Assembly: GCF_032362555.1 (NCBI RefSeq)
Contig: NC_083523.1
Coordinates: forward strand, 1,153,501-1,217,500
Reading direction: 5' to 3'
DNA length: 64,000 bases
Source: Amyelois transitella
Lineage: Eukaryota > Arthropoda > Insecta > Lepidoptera > Pyralidae
Shown in pieces: positions 10,251-39,010 of the stretch. A program made the translations under genes and the position numbers. Positions within the stretch are counted from its first letter, which is position 1, and each line of letters begins with the position of its first letter. The notes under the pieces were generated by a model, which saw only the letters and a program-made list of their open reading frames with translations, did not search any database and was not told where the DNA came from.

Positions 10251-11754
10251 TTATTATTGCATTTTCAAAGTGCCTACCAAGCAAAGACTTTCGAATCAAA
10301 ATTCGACACGAAAATCATGACTCCGCGAAAGTCCGCTAATTATAAGTTAAAGTTCCCACAAGTTGGCTCGAGCTTTTGGTATAAACTTTGCACCAAAGCT
10401 TGCCACAGAACAAATTCCTAATCGCAGAGCGCAGATTCCTGTGGGACTTGGGAGCTTTATCGCTATAGAACCATCATTTTTCCGTTAATTGAAAAAGTTC
10501 CCGGGACGGGTCGACAACCGCTTGGAAGCTTTTGTGGCCAGTTAAAAAATGAGTGGTTCTCAATTCTGTTGTATGTTATTTTTATATTATATGTTTGAGA
10601 GAGTATATACATATGTCTTTCCGTCAATAAAATGTTTTTAATTTAACTTCACAGGAGCATCTTTCTTTCTCCCTCATCAGAGATTTTTCCAATTATATTA
10701 TACTTATTTCGATTTTATTATTCCAATATATTGATATTGACACGTAAAAAGTTTGAAATAAACCAGATTTATTTTTAAAATACGATACAATTGCAAAGTA
10801 TCGCTTAATGACGAATATTTAGGAAGAAAAATTAGGTTCCATCGCTTAAAAGTTTTAGTAATTCAAATTTTTATTAACATAATTTGAGTACAAAGTCTTA
10901 AATTTATATAACAGATCTTCATATTAACCCTTTCGGATATTGCAAACATTTATATGTTCAGTAGACATACAATACTTATAAAACTAATTTATACCTATAG
11001 GTACTTATGGTATCTTTTGGTAATTTTTTTATTAGTATCCCAAGTTTATTAGCCTCAGCTAGCTTAGAAAGAATATAGCTTAGAGAAAAACAAGTATAGA
11101 AGTGCATTCTTGTTACATTTTTTTCTGAAAATGTCTGAAGTGTGGTGAATGCAGGGACGCGTGGCTACAAGAATTGAGGGCACATTGCTTCTGCCACAAG
11201 TTTGACGTGGAATTGCGGCGTGCCTTAAAAGCGAGGAGTACCGCGACTACTAGTCTACTATTGTTTATTGATGCCTTGGATTTATTAAACTTACATAAGG
11301 AATTATAGGTTTAGTTTAGAAGAGCGGATACTCCAAACTTGTTTAATTCGCGAACTACTATATGAGAGCTTCACAACAAAAAAAAACACACACACTTTAA
11401 ATTACCGACCGATGCGATGATGAACTATTGCGTAGTTATTTTTATTTTCAAATTTTTTCACTCAAGTTCATTATGTAATAAAAAACAAAACATGTAACTT
11501 TATACAACTGGCCAGTAACATGTGAAAAAGAGGATGACAAATAGTAGAAAATTAAGCAATTCTTAACATATATTTCAACAAAACTCAAGTGCATTTTGCA
11601 TTTGCAAATGGAAGGCTCCAGCCACTTATTTGTTACCCTCTTGTAAGTTACTTAAAAAATATATTTCTTTTTTAATATCACGTCTTCATCTCTTGCAGGG
11701 AAGTCATAGCCATGAGTCACAAAACTCAAGGGCGAATATGTCCTGGTATCATCT

Positions 11755-11925
11755 ATGTGGCAACATCATAAATGTCACTCGCCATCAAACCAACAACAGT
11801 GACAATACAACGCGCTCAACCAATAGCAGAGAAGAATCTATGGCGACATCTCGAACGTCACCAAGCCTATCACAGCGCGTATACTAAATCGCGCAAGCAA
11901 AGATTTCACGGATTGGAGGATATAC
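11755..11925 (+). repeat. Repeat family E copy
   Basis: Diverged, with two overlapping lead segments. Confidence 0.5.
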
Positions 11926-12240
11926 ACCACATCCGACACGACATCGTCGTTTTGCAAACATTGTTTTCCCTCACCGTAAGAACTAGTTGATGTCATTCTA
12001 TCTAATATCCTGTCGAGGGCCTACACACTGGAAGTAATTTAATAAGTATTGTCCTAGTAAAAAGTTCTTCTTAAAGTCTTAATTACTTACTTGTTGAACA
12101 TAAATTGACACCGGATTATTTATAAATTTGCTTTTTTCTAAAGGTCGACTGGTAGAGAATGCTATTAGCATTAATTCCATGCCTATTGTACCTTTAACTT
12201 GAAAATAAATTAATTAAATTATGATGAATAAATAAATTTA

Positions 12241-12345
12241 TAATCCCGGAGGTCCCGGGTTCGAATCCCGGGCAGGGCATGATGAGAAAATAACTTTTTA
12301 TGATTGGCTTGATTCTTGGATGTGTATCTGTATAAGTACCTATCT
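12241..12345 (+). repeat. tRNA-derived SINE, partial
   Basis: Same family as 43103: GGTTCGAATCC then GGCATGATGAGAAAATA; 3' half missing. Confidence 0.65.
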
Positions 12346-12422
12346 ATACTAATATTATAAAGCTGAATAGTTTGTTTGTTTGAACGCGCTAATCTCAGGA
12401 ACTACTGGTTTGAATTAAAAAA
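12346..12422 (+). repeat. Older host repeat, left part (split by the LTR element)
   Basis: TACTAATATTATAAAGCTGA to AACTACTGGTTTGAATT. The counterpart continues from 14446. Confidence 0.6.
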
Positions 12423-12538
12423 TGTTTCATATAGGAATTTATGATTGTTTAGGATATTTATAAATAAAACACATTCTAGCTTCGCTTGCATGATGACGCA
12501 ATGCCCAACTCTTTATCACTCCTAATCCATTGTATACA
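12423..12538 (-). repeat. LTR copy 1 (116 bp, minus)
   Basis: Starts TGTATACA and ends GAAACA on the minus strand; identical to the other two copies. Its 5' side abuts the truncated reverse transcriptase. Confidence 0.75.
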
Positions 12539-13878
12539 TCCTTGAGATCTAATACTGTGAAGACACCTTTTCCTGCAAGTGAGTTATAAATTTCTTCAGG
12601 CGAAGGGATTTGATAATTTTCTCTTAAAATAGCTTTATTTAATTCCTTTGGATCTAAACATACCCGAAGAGACTTATCTGGTTTCTCCACTATAACTAAA
12701 TTATTACACCAAGTGGTAGGTCCCTCTACCTTTTCTATAATACCTCTACTTTCATAATTACATAAAGTTTCTTTAAACCTATCTTTTATCACCTGAGGTA
12801 CCCTTCTAATTGGCTTGACTACTGGTTGAACATTTTCTCTCAACTTTATTGTATATGTTCCTATGTTGCCTAATCCTGAAAACACATCCTCATTAATTGC
12901 TAAAAATGTGCTTTTATCCTGTACAACTATATTGTCTACTTTATTAATTAAATTAAATTTTACACAATCTGGCAACCCTAACACTGGCTGAACCTGCATA
13001 TCTACCAAACAAAACCGAATACAACCTTTTTGTCCTTTAACAATACAATTTAGTTCAACACTTCCTGATGTTTTTACCTCTTGACCATTATAAACTACCA
13101 GAACCGTTGGCTTTCCTAACATATATTCTCCCTTTGTAATTTTATTAAATAACCTAAGCGGCATAACATTACAATCTGCTCCAGAGTCCAACTTAAATTT
13201 TATATTATAGCCTTCTACACTTATAACCTCATGCCATTGTAACTTACTTAAACTACTTACTGAATATGGTCCGAATTCCTCACTACTACTGTCCTCACCA
13301 TTATTTGACTCCTTCACTCCTTGTACTTTTTTATGTAACTGTTTTGTTGTGCCTGGTTTTTCTTCTTTTCTATTTTTGTATCGACACATTACCGCAAAAT
13401 GATTGAATGTTGAACACAAAGCACACTTCTTTCCATACGCAGGACAATTTCTATATTCATGTTGTCTTCCACATCTATTACAATGAAACATCTTCTGCCG
13501 ATCCTTTTTAGCTGAACTTTCCTTCATGAAACTTATTTCCTTCGCATTATTCTCCATCTCCTTTATTTGTTTCTTGCTATTTTCTGCTGCTTGACATAAA
13601 TTTATCGCCTTTTCTAATGTTAAATCTGCTTCCCATAATAATCTTTCCTTGAGACTAACGTCTTTTACTCCTATTGTTAACATATCTCTTATCAATCTCT
13701 TTTCTTCTTTAAAATCACAGATCTTAGCTGCATTCCTAAGCCTTGTAACAAAACGATCTACTTTTTCCTCTTCCTCTTGCCTTAAATTGAAAAATTTGTA
13801 ACTATTGGCCACTGTGTTATTTTTGGTACCAAAGTGATTGTCCAGATTTTCCTCTAATGCCTTGCAGGATGTATACAA
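12539..13878 (-). pseudogene. Gypsy-type gag-pol fragment: gag middle, zinc knuckles, protease, start of RT
   Basis: Open on the minus strand (the uninterrupted frame extends through LTR copy 1 to 12439). From its start it shows a gag region with LIRDMLTIGVKD, cysteine knuckles CNRCGRQHEYRNC and CALCSTFNHFAVMC, an aspartic protease with KLDSGADCNV, and the RT beginning (RVCLDPKELNKAI, FTVLDLKD). RT stops there, before the catalytic YxDD, and runs into LTR copy 1. RNase H and integrase are absent, so it cannot be autonomous. Confidence 0.8.
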
Positions 13879-13985
13879 TGGATTAGGAGTGATAAAGAGT
13901 TGGGCATTGCGTCATCATGCAAGCGAAGCTAGAATGTGTTTTATTTATAAATATCCTAAACAATCATAAATTCCTATATGAAACA
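13870..13985 (+). repeat. LTR copy 2 (116 bp, plus)
   Basis: Same 116 bp in plus orientation, followed at once by TGGTGTCAGGTG, which has the TGG start expected of a tRNA primer-binding site, then an untranslated leader and a gag start. Confidence 0.75.
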
Positions 13986-14124
13986 TGGTGTCAGGTGAAA
14001 ACAATTTAAAAAAGATCCTTAGTGTTGTATTAAGGGGAAAAAACAAAAAGAAAATAAGATTAGTAACACAATATCTACATGTACTTCAGTTTGAGGTTTG
14101 CTAAGCGGTGCTTAGAAATAAAAG

Positions 14125-14330
14125 ATGGTGGAAGACCACAAAATGGAAAAAATAATGGTAGGATCCATAAAGCCGCCTGTGGGATATTCAATAATGGATG
14201 GAGACTCATGGAAAAAGTATAAGCAGATATTCAACCTATATTTAGTAGCAACAGGCTTGGAAAAACAAGAGGATGAAAGGAAAATTGCAGTTTTCCTATC
14301 ATGTGCGGGAGACGAGATGCTGGATGTATA
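14125..14330 (+). pseudogene. Gypsy-type gag N-terminal fragment
   Basis: Starts ATG, then VGSIKPPVGYSIMDGDSWKK and LYLVATGLEKQEDERKIAVF, typical of insect Gypsy gag N-termini, and ends in GDEMLD at LTR copy 3. It appears to be the piece missing from the minus-strand gag fragment. Confidence 0.7.
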
Positions 14331-14440
14331 CAATGGATTAGGAGTGATAAAGAGTTGGGCATTGCGTCATCATGCAAGCGAAGCTAGAATGTGTTTTATT
14401 TATAAATATCCTAAACAATCATAAATTCCTATATGAAACA
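14325..14440 (+). repeat. LTR copy 3 (116 bp, plus)
   Basis: Identical to copies 1 and 2; cuts the gag frame after GDEMLD. Confidence 0.75.
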
Positions 14441-14445
14441 AAAAA

Positions 14446-14720
14446 TGCAGAAGAAAGAAGAATTTCGTGTTGAATAGACCATTTACCGAAGAAGGCTTTA
14501 GGCTATATAACACATATTGCTATATTTTACATCACGCTGCAACTACAAGGAGCAAAGAAATAATGGAAAATGTGATCATCTTTGAGGGCCTTTCAATGAT
14601 GTCCAAAATAACTATTCCACGTGGACGAAGTCGCGGGCACAGCTTAGCGCGTGAAATTAGCGCGTTCAAACGAACAAACAAACAAATAAACTCTTCAGCT
14701 TTTGGTATAATATTAGTATA
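14446..14720 (+). repeat. Older host repeat, right part
   Basis: GTGTTGAATAGACCATTTAC to ACGAAGTCGCGGGCACAGC, then TTCAGCTTTTGGTATAATATT. A related copy lies at 42655-42925 in antisense. Confidence 0.6.
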
Positions 14721-14729
14721 GATTATACA

Positions 14730-14850
14730 TACATACATATGAAATTTGGTATGTAGGTAGCTGAAGACCCAGAATAACACATAGGCTACTTTTTATCCCA
14801 GAGTTCCCGCGGGATTGATAAGGTTTCCATGCGGACGAAGTCGCGGGCGG
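14730..14850 (+). repeat. Interspersed repeat ending ACGAAGTCGCGGGCGGCCTC
   Basis: Shares ATGTAGGTAGCTGAAGACCC with 31865-32085. Confidence 0.55.
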
Positions 14851-14856
14851 CCTCTA

Positions 14857-15045
14857 GTACATACATATAATCACGTCTATATCCCTACGTAGGCTTATAA
14901 ACTTGGGATTCTTCTTTTAGGCGATGGGCTAGCAACCTGTCACTATTTGAATCTCAATCCTATCTTAAAGCCAAATAGCTGAACGTGGCCTATCAGTCTT
15001 TACAAGACTGTAGGCTCTGTCTACCCCGTAAGGGATATAGATTAT
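14857..15045. repeat. SL1 inverted chimera
   Basis: A minus tail piece (14857-about 14892) joins a plus body starting TAGGCTTATAAACTTGGG and ending at the 3' stem-loop. Confidence 0.7.
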
Positions 15046-15319
15046 AATAATAAATAAAGCTTTTTTATAAGGCAGTAAATCGCTTCCCTCCTACAACTTA
15101 CGACCTTTTATCCGTACTTGTCAACCGCAGCTCTTCCATTCTCAATCATATTTCTATTTTTACTAACTTTTCTTAAAATAACAATCTTATATAATACCAG
15201 TTAGTGCTATTGGATCGTGTTAACACATTCCTACATATTTGCGCCTTTGAGGTTTTCTGCCTATGCATGGCGAAATAATTTTGTAGTACAAGCTGCACAA
15301 GGATGTTCTATTACATATT

Positions 15320-15445
15320 TTCTACACACCTTTTCCCGGAGGGTTAGGCAGAGACTACATCTTTCCACTTGTCACGATCCCTACATACTTCTTTCGCTTC
15401 ATCCACACAAGTGTCGTCATACAAGCTCGTCAGTTTCGTTACTTT
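15320..15445 (-). repeat. LC repeat copy, degenerate
   Basis: Contains the GGCAGAGACTACATCTTTCCACTTG block in antisense; adjoins an SL1 tail fragment. Confidence 0.5.
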
Positions 15446-15446
15446 A

Positions 15447-15515
15447 CATACGTACATACATATAGTCACGTCTATATCCCTTGCGGGGTAGACAGAGCCA
15501 GCAGTCTTGGAAGTA
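15447..15515 (-). repeat. SL1 tail fragment
   Basis: (CATA)n, GTCACGTCTATATCCC and terminal stem-loop; strongly 5'-truncated. Confidence 0.7.
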
Positions 15516-15738
15516 ACAGGTCTTCGGTACTTTTATAGGACTTTTATGGTAAAAGAACAGAAATAAAATAAATTTCACCGATCCAATTGATCCTTCAGAA
15601 CATTACAGAAGCGTCACGTATTCTGGATAAGGTTGTAGCAATTAGGGGACGTGTTTTGAATTAACTGAGAGCTAAGAATTGATTGGAGTTACCGATTAGA
15701 AAAGATTTAAAATTAAATCTTATTCATACTAGCTTTTG

Positions 15739-15855
15739 AATTCTTCTTCTCAATTCTATCATTAAGCCAAATAGCTGAACGTGGCCATTTAGTCTTCAAG
15801 ACTGTTGGCTCTGTCTACCCCGCAAGGGATATAGACGTGACCATATGTATGTATG
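15739..15855 (+). repeat. SL1 element, 5'-truncated, 12-bp TSD
   Basis: TACTAGCTTTTG at 15727-15738 and 15856-15867, exact, around a copy holding only the 3' 117 bp. Confidence 0.9.
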
Positions 15856-16482
15856 TACTAGCTTTTGTTCGCGACTTCTTCATCCGCCATTAATTTCTAC
15901 AAATTACTATGTTAGTCCTTTGTTCAAGTTATATTACTGAAAATTTTTATAATAATCCGTATCAGTATTTTTTGTGTCAAAGAGTAACAAACACAACAAA
16001 CTTTCGCATTTATTATATTAGTAGGAAGTAGGTACTCGTTGCAAGTTAGGACAACAAGTTAGATGAAGCTATCACTCTGATCGAGTTAACACTATGACAA
16101 GAGTGAAGATGACAAGGCATATAAGTTTTTTTAGGCAAAACCTTTTATAAGCTTAGCAACATTGCTGTAGTGATGATTTTCATTCGAATTTTAAATTCAT
16201 CTTTAAAATATTACAAAAACAGCGATATGAGCAGTATATAACAAAATGAAGTCTGTTTAATAGGATCCAAAATAAGTTACAAATCCTTTAGTTGTTATTG
16301 TTTTTTGAAGCAATAGATTCTTGAAACCTTTGCTTACTCTATTTTATTTTGAGCTCTCCGGAGTAGTCCGAAATACGAAATAGCCGTGAAATAACATTAT
16401 TTGGCTGAATTTTAAGTGGTCGTTACTGATATGCTGGATTTAATTTGTTTTGCCCTCTGCTTAATTAAAGTGTCATGGAGAT

Positions 16483-16699
16483 TTAGCTTACCGTGCGGTT
16501 CCTGGCACCAATAGAAAAAAATGAATAGGACTATTCCATCTCTTTCCCAAGGAATTGGCTTATAAACTTAGGATTCTTCTTATAAGCGATGGGCTAGCAA
16601 CCTGTCACTATTTGAATCTCAATTCTATCATTCAGCCAAACAGCTGAACCTGGCCTGTCAGTCTTTCAAGACTGCTGGCTCTGTCAACCCCGTATAGAC
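16483..16699 (+). repeat. SL1 element, 11-bp TSD, no TATG tail
   Basis: GTCATGGAGAT at 16472-16482 and 16700-16710. Ends at TATAGAC without the tetranucleotide tail; part of the body deleted. Confidence 0.88.
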
Positions 16700-17310
16700 G
16701 TCATGGAGATGGCATAAATATAATGTAATACTTCATCTAATATTTCTGGCATAAGCTGTAAGTTTAATTATTAAAATTTGGAGAGTCAACACTACAGTAA
16801 ACCTTAGTCCAATAAACCTTAGTCATATCTGTCTGTTTGTCTTCTATTCAACCTAAAAGTTACCTGGAAGAGATCGCATGTAGGTAATGTATGTTCATAT
16901 GAATTTGCTGTCAGTAATTGTCATGCAAGAAACAGTTATTGTATTTACCAGTCGTAATGAAATTTTGAACATACATATTTGAAGAAAAACTCATTCCCTT
17001 GGAACTAACATTAAACAAAAATTATTCATAAATTATAACCTTCCTTTTCTTCAAAGGGTTAAAACACCCTTCCAATATGACCTTTAATTCCAGGAAATAT
17101 GAAGAGGCCCCATCCTGCTTATTGCACCCTCAAAGTCTGCATTCAAAGAGCTATCGTGGCTTTGTAGAGAGTTCAATATACCGCGCCGCCATCTTTTATA
17201 AATTCACTCACGAATTTAATTTAGCGCCTTACAGGTTTATAAAGCAAAGAGTTGGGCCTGTTAGGTATCACTACTGAAATACTATAGGCGCAAATTTAGT
17301 AAACCTTTTT

Positions 17311-17412
17311 AGGATACTTATGGATATGGATGTTTATCTATCAGTATTTATTATAGAAAATATAGTATCGATGAGTTAGTTACCCGTAATACTTGTCTCG
17401 AGCTTATTTTAA
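17311..17412 (+). repeat. tRNA-derived SINE, 3' half
   Basis: GGATGTTTATCTAT and AATATAGTATCGATGAGTTA match the 3' part of 43103. Confidence 0.55.
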
Positions 17413-17448
17413 GTTTACTTTATCTATTACCGTATATATTTATTTACA

Positions 17449-17742
17449 TAAGTACATATATGTATATATATATATCCCTTGCGGGGTAGACAGAGCCAAC
17501 AGCCTTGAAGAGACTGATAGGCCACGTTCAGCTGTTTGGCTTAATGATAGAATTGAGATTCCATCGCCTACAAGAAAAAATCCAAGTTGATGAGCCTTTC
17601 TCTAAATAGCCTTTCGTAAGTTTATAAGACTATCCCTTTGTCACCTTTTACCACATTCATGGGATAGAGATAGACTGGTCCTATTCTTTTTTCTATTGGT
17701 GCCGGGAACCACACGGCACACGACATCCACGGGAAAGAGAAT
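17449..17742 (-). repeat. SL1 element plus a short second SL1 piece
   Basis: Full copy to the head at about 17720, followed by CGACATCCACGGGAAAGAGA, a stray SL1 segment. Confidence 0.8.
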
Positions 17743-17791
17743 TATATTTATGTATGTATTACTATTTATTTATAAATTATATTTATTTACA

Positions 17792-17966
17792 GTGCCCAGT
17801 GAAAACTTGGGATTCTTTTTTAGGCGATGGGCTAGCAACCTGTCACTATTTGAATCTCAATTCTATCATTAAGCCAAATAGCTGAACGTGGCCATTTAGT
17901 CTTCAAGACTGTTGGCTCTGTCTACCCCGCATGGGATATAGACGTGACCATATGTATGTATGTATG
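17792..17966 (+). repeat. SL1 element, 5'-truncated, 12-bp TSD
   Basis: TATTTATTTACA at 17780-17791 and 17967-17978; body starts near AACTTGGGATTC. Confidence 0.88.
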
Positions 17967-18225
17967 TATTTATTTACACTATCCCACGGCTGCATCTGTG
18001 TAAAATCAAAAGGAAAATTCCGGGTAATAATTTCTAAGTGCACCCTTAGACCAGATAACATTACTGACTGACAGACTACGCACAGCCAAAAACACTGACA
18101 CTTCTGTATGTAGTAAGTACCTTATATGGTCTTAGGGCTAATGAAGGATTTCCAAAATTCCTATAGGAGCGCGAATTATGTTGCTTGATGAAAAATATAC
18201 TTTATAAGTATATTTAGGATTAGAG

Positions 18226-18446
18226 CTCTTCGTCCTCCCAGCTTTTAGTCCCGGTTGCATCCTCACTACTCTGGAGAGGAGCCCGGGGTATGCCTTTGAC
18301 CCTAGACCCAGGATTGAGTGAGTCAGGTTTTTACACGAAGCGGCTGCCATCTGACCTCCGCAACCTTTGCAGGTAAACCTAACCCGTATTGGGTCGTTCA
18401 TGGTTACCTACACATCCAGTTTCCTGAATGTGCAGGTTTCCAATCC
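18226..18446 (+). repeat. Repeat family B copy (reference)
   Basis: Starts CGTCCTCCCAGC, holds CATCCTCACTACTCTGGAGA, CCGCAACCTTTGCAGG and CACATCCAGTTTCCTGAATG. No coding signal; class unknown. Confidence 0.65.
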
Positions 18447-18462
18447 GATAGGTTACGAGTTC

Positions 18463-18735
18463 AGACATACATACATATAATCACGTCTATATCCCTTGCG
18501 GGGTAGACAGAGCCAACAGTCTTGAAAATACTGAATGGCCACGTTCAGCTATTTGGCTTAATGATAGAATTGAGATTCAAATAGTGACAGGTTGCTAGCC
18601 CATCGCCTAAAAGAAGAATCCCAAGTTTGTCGTAAATGGCGACTAAGGGATACTTAGTCGCCTTTTACGACATCCATGGGAACGAGATGGAGTGGTCCTA
18701 TTCTTTTTTTATTGGTGCTGGGAACCACACGGCAA
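18463..18735 (-). repeat. SL1 element with internal inversion, 13-bp TSD
   Basis: AGGTTACGAGTTC at 18450-18462 and 18736-18748. Near 18630-18680 the TCGTAAA.GGCGACTAAGG block appears in both orientations back to back. Confidence 0.88.
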
Positions 18736-19085
18736 AGGTTACGAGTTCTGTGGTTACAATTGTTTCTACATGAGACTCAAAGAGATCTGCACTTTCATCT
18801 TCTAAACACGAATTCTGTCATAAGGCTAATTACTCATTATACAATACAACCATTGTTTCATTGGGTATAAGCCGTGGTACACAACGCAGGTTTTCAACAA
18901 AGCATGAACTTTGAACTTTGGACCGGAAGCCGAGTGATACATCCTGTTTATGAACTTCGTTATTGCGACTCCATATTTTATTTTTAGCGCAAATCCTGTT
19001 GACATTCAGGTGAATTTTCAGTAAAGGTTTTCGTGATGGATATATTGAAAGGTTACCATGCGACTTACATCAGTAGTATCAATGA

Positions 19086-19341
19086 CATACATACATACAT
19101 ATAATCACGTCTATAACCGTTGCAGGGTAGACAAAGCCAACAGTCTTGATAAGACTGATAGGCCACGTTCAGCTGTTTGGCTTAATGATGGAGTTGAGAT
19201 TTAAAAAGGGACAGGTTGCTAGTCCTTCGCCTAAAATAAATCTCAAGTTTATAAGTCTATCCCTTGGTCGCCTTTCACGACATGAGAATGAAACGGAGTG
19301 GTCCTATTCTTTTTTTTATTGATGCCGGGAACCACACGGAT
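19086..19341 (-). repeat. SL1 element, near full length
   Basis: Complete body and head, somewhat diverged; no clear TSD seen. Confidence 0.82.
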
Positions 19342-19397
19342 TAGCAATAACTATTTTTGAAATTATTTTCTTCCTTATTTTGAATACTAACCGATGC

Positions 19398-19500
19398 TCT
19401 TACGCTGAGGATAAAGATCGTGAGGAAATCTGCACATTCAGGCAACTGGATGTGTGACAATGATCGTTCTGATACGGGTAAGGTTTGTCTCCACTCCACT
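19398..19500 (-). repeat. Repeat family B fragment
   Basis: Shares the AATCTGCACATTCAGGCAAC end segment. Confidence 0.45.
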
Positions 19501-19719
19501 CCAATGATTGTCTGTAAATCATCATGCCTGGGGTTAAAGTTGAGGTAAATATGAATTGCTACATGCAGCGTAAAACCCGAAGGTTGGTTAACGATGTTGA
19601 ATAATTTCTCAAAAGTATGTCGAAAGATGTCGAGGTCCGGTAGACTCATTTTGTGTTAATTTTTTTTTTAAATGGTTGTTGTTGTGGAAAGATGAAACAA
19701 ATAATAAGAATATACACAT

Positions 19720-19832
19720 AAAATTACGCTTCTTTCGCGGAGGGGTAGGCAGAGACTACATGTTTCCACGTCTCTGCATACTTCTTTCGCTTCTTCGACT
19801 TTCATGTAAGCTCGGTAAATTAATGAAATGGC
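19720..19832 (-). repeat. LC repeat copy
   Basis: Tail side ACATAAAATTACGC, then the GGGGTAGGCAGAGACTAC block; minus-strand frame reads EEAKEVCRD. Confidence 0.55.
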
Positions 19833-19988
19833 CACAGATAATAATTGGTCCACCACTAAAAAATATATCCCTATCCATTGGTGACTAGGTCGATTTTAAC
19901 CGAATGGAGTAATAATGGGAAATGATTCTTTATTAGAAGTTAAAAATATAAGCTAATAGGAAAAGAGAAGATTGGAGTGCTCCACTTT

Positions 19989-20650
19989 TTGAAATGAAAT
20001 GAAATGAAATATGAAATGAAATGAAATATTCTTTATTTACTTGAAACATGGTACAAATTGGTGTTAGAAAAATATGTGATCTTACTTGTTCCGCCAGAAG
20101 TATGGCATGTAAATATTGTTTTGTAATAAATTAATTCCAAAATTAATAATTTAAAAATTAGTAATTATACAATTTAAAATTAAAATAATCATCAATTGAA
20201 TAAAAACAATGAAAAAATAAAAAATCATGCAGTCTATTCTTAAATTTATTAATTGGCAAAGACTTGTATGAGTCCGGTAGTTTATTATATATTTTAATGC
20301 ACATGCAATATGAACTCCTACTTCTAAATCGTAAATTGGTACTGGGAACCACTAAATTAAATTTGCGCCTGTTCGATCGTTGTATTTGATCATCACGTTT
20401 ATTAAATAAGTTATGATATTTTTTTACAAAAAATGCAGATTCAAATATATATAGTGAAGGGACAGATAGAATTCGAAGTTCTTTGAACAATGGTACACAA
20501 GTGTCACGATATCCCAGGCCACAGATTGCACGAATACATTTTTTTTGTGCTATGAAAATAAATGCAATTATACAGCAAGATGGCTTCTCTATATGTAAGT
20601 ATAAGAGAATCCCATAGCTTACTCCATATACAAGAAGAAGATTCAGCTAA
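19989..20650 (-). mobile_element. 5'-truncated LINE, C-terminal part of reverse transcriptase ORF and 3' end
   Basis: On the minus strand QKKCIRAICGLGYRDTC leads into FKELRILSVPSLYI and YNKLPDSYKSLP, motifs of the region after the RT domain in Jockey/CR1-like LINEs. AATAAA and an (ATTTC)n-type tail follow at 19989-20033. Frame open at 20158-20490; the 5' part is missing. Confidence 0.75.
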
Positions 20651-20939
20651 CAAAAGCAGTTTCATTATTTTTTTTAGAATTTAATATTGACGTTCCGTAT
20701 TTAGAAATATTTTAAACTGCTGTAAAACTTCGTCAATTCGTCTGTGAGCTTGTCTATTTTCTTGAAGATATTGAGCTATGGAGAAGGTATCGGACTAAAA
20801 CCACGATTGCGCCATCACCTCCGCCCATACAGGATCCTTCCAACAATCGCATTATATCATGATACAATGATAACCAAGCCGCGTTCATCTGCACTCCCCC
20901 ACTGACTCAAGAAAAGTAAAAGCAAAACCAACAACTGGG

Positions 20940-21218
20940 CTCAGCGCATTGCCCGCCAAGAAAGTGACCGGGCGTCACGCTTTAAAATTTAAAAATCGAA
21001 CGCCCAAATTCCGAGTTCTGGAACCTCTCGCGCGCTTTTTGTACCTACATGTCACTTTTTTATTTTAACTTTTTTTTTCTTTTTATTTTTTAATCCGTGC
21101 GTTGAACTTGTTGTCGTGTGGAGTGCAGCCACAGTGCAGCGTACTGTTTCATCATTGTGGTTTGTCGTACGCAGTGAAAGTGGCGTTGTGACGTAAGCGT
21201 TACATTAGAACAGATAAT
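20940..21218 (+). promoter_or_regulatory. Probable promoter and 5' UTR of the clip protease gene
   Basis: This is a GC-richer stretch just before the proposed start codon, between a LINE remnant and exon 1. No clear TATA box is visible, and the transcription start cannot be fixed from sequence alone. Confidence 0.35.
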
Positions 21219-38693
<17,475 letters not shown>

Positions 38694-38909
38694 TAGCTCC
38701 TCAAAAATATTTCAGAAGTGCAGTTGGAAGGATCCTAATTTGGGTGTCATAAACTTTAATGGCATTAAGTTTTCATACGATTTTTCATATGAAAGTTTAT
38801 GCGAAACAAATTCAAAATTTTTATTCATTATTATGGGACACTTCATATCACATAAGTATCATTTAATAATTGTGATATCTTTTGGTTTCACAACATTGTT
38901 TGTCGTCAA

Positions 38910-38915
38910 ATAAAA
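38910..38915 (+). terminator. Poly(A) signal AATAAA of the clip protease gene
   Basis: Canonical AATAAA about 215 bases after the stop codon; it is the first good signal in the presumed 3' UTR. Confidence 0.5.
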
Positions 38916-38924
38916 CTAAGTTTA

Positions 38925-39010
38925 CTGCCGCTTTCAAAGCGTCAGTGCAGAAGAAGCGGTAACAAATTGCACTGCAGGATTTTTTTCAAAAACGTCATTT
39001 TCACGAAAGG
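38925..39010 (-). repeat. Repeat family D copy
   Basis: ACTGCCGCTTTCAAAGCGTC and GCACTGCAGG blocks, just after the protease poly(A) signal. Confidence 0.5.

Larger units (their letters stand above)
12423..14440. mobile_element. Rearranged Gypsy-type LTR retrotransposon with three LTRs
   Basis: Bounded by AAAAA on both sides (12418-12422, 14441-14445) inside an older host repeat. It contains three identical 116-bp LTRs in -,+,+ order, a gag-pol fragment on the minus strand and a gag N-terminal fragment on the plus strand. Both outer ends are LTR 3' ends, unlike a normal provirus. Perfect LTR identity indicates a recent event. Confidence 0.75.
1..21218. other. Intergenic region
   Basis: No host gene recognised. 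Besides the listed repeats, long stretches such as 2,600-3,300, 10,250-11,100 and 15,900-16,470 show only AT-rich sequence to me. Confidence 0.6.

Noticed and set aside
11131-11310. 60 open codons, cysteine-rich at the start (KCLKCGECRDAW)
   Set aside because: No start codon, no clear splice sites, no family recognised.
12241-12275. tRNA-like GGTTCGAATCC segment
   Set aside because: Only a B box with no cloverleaf; the same body at 43103 shows it is a SINE.
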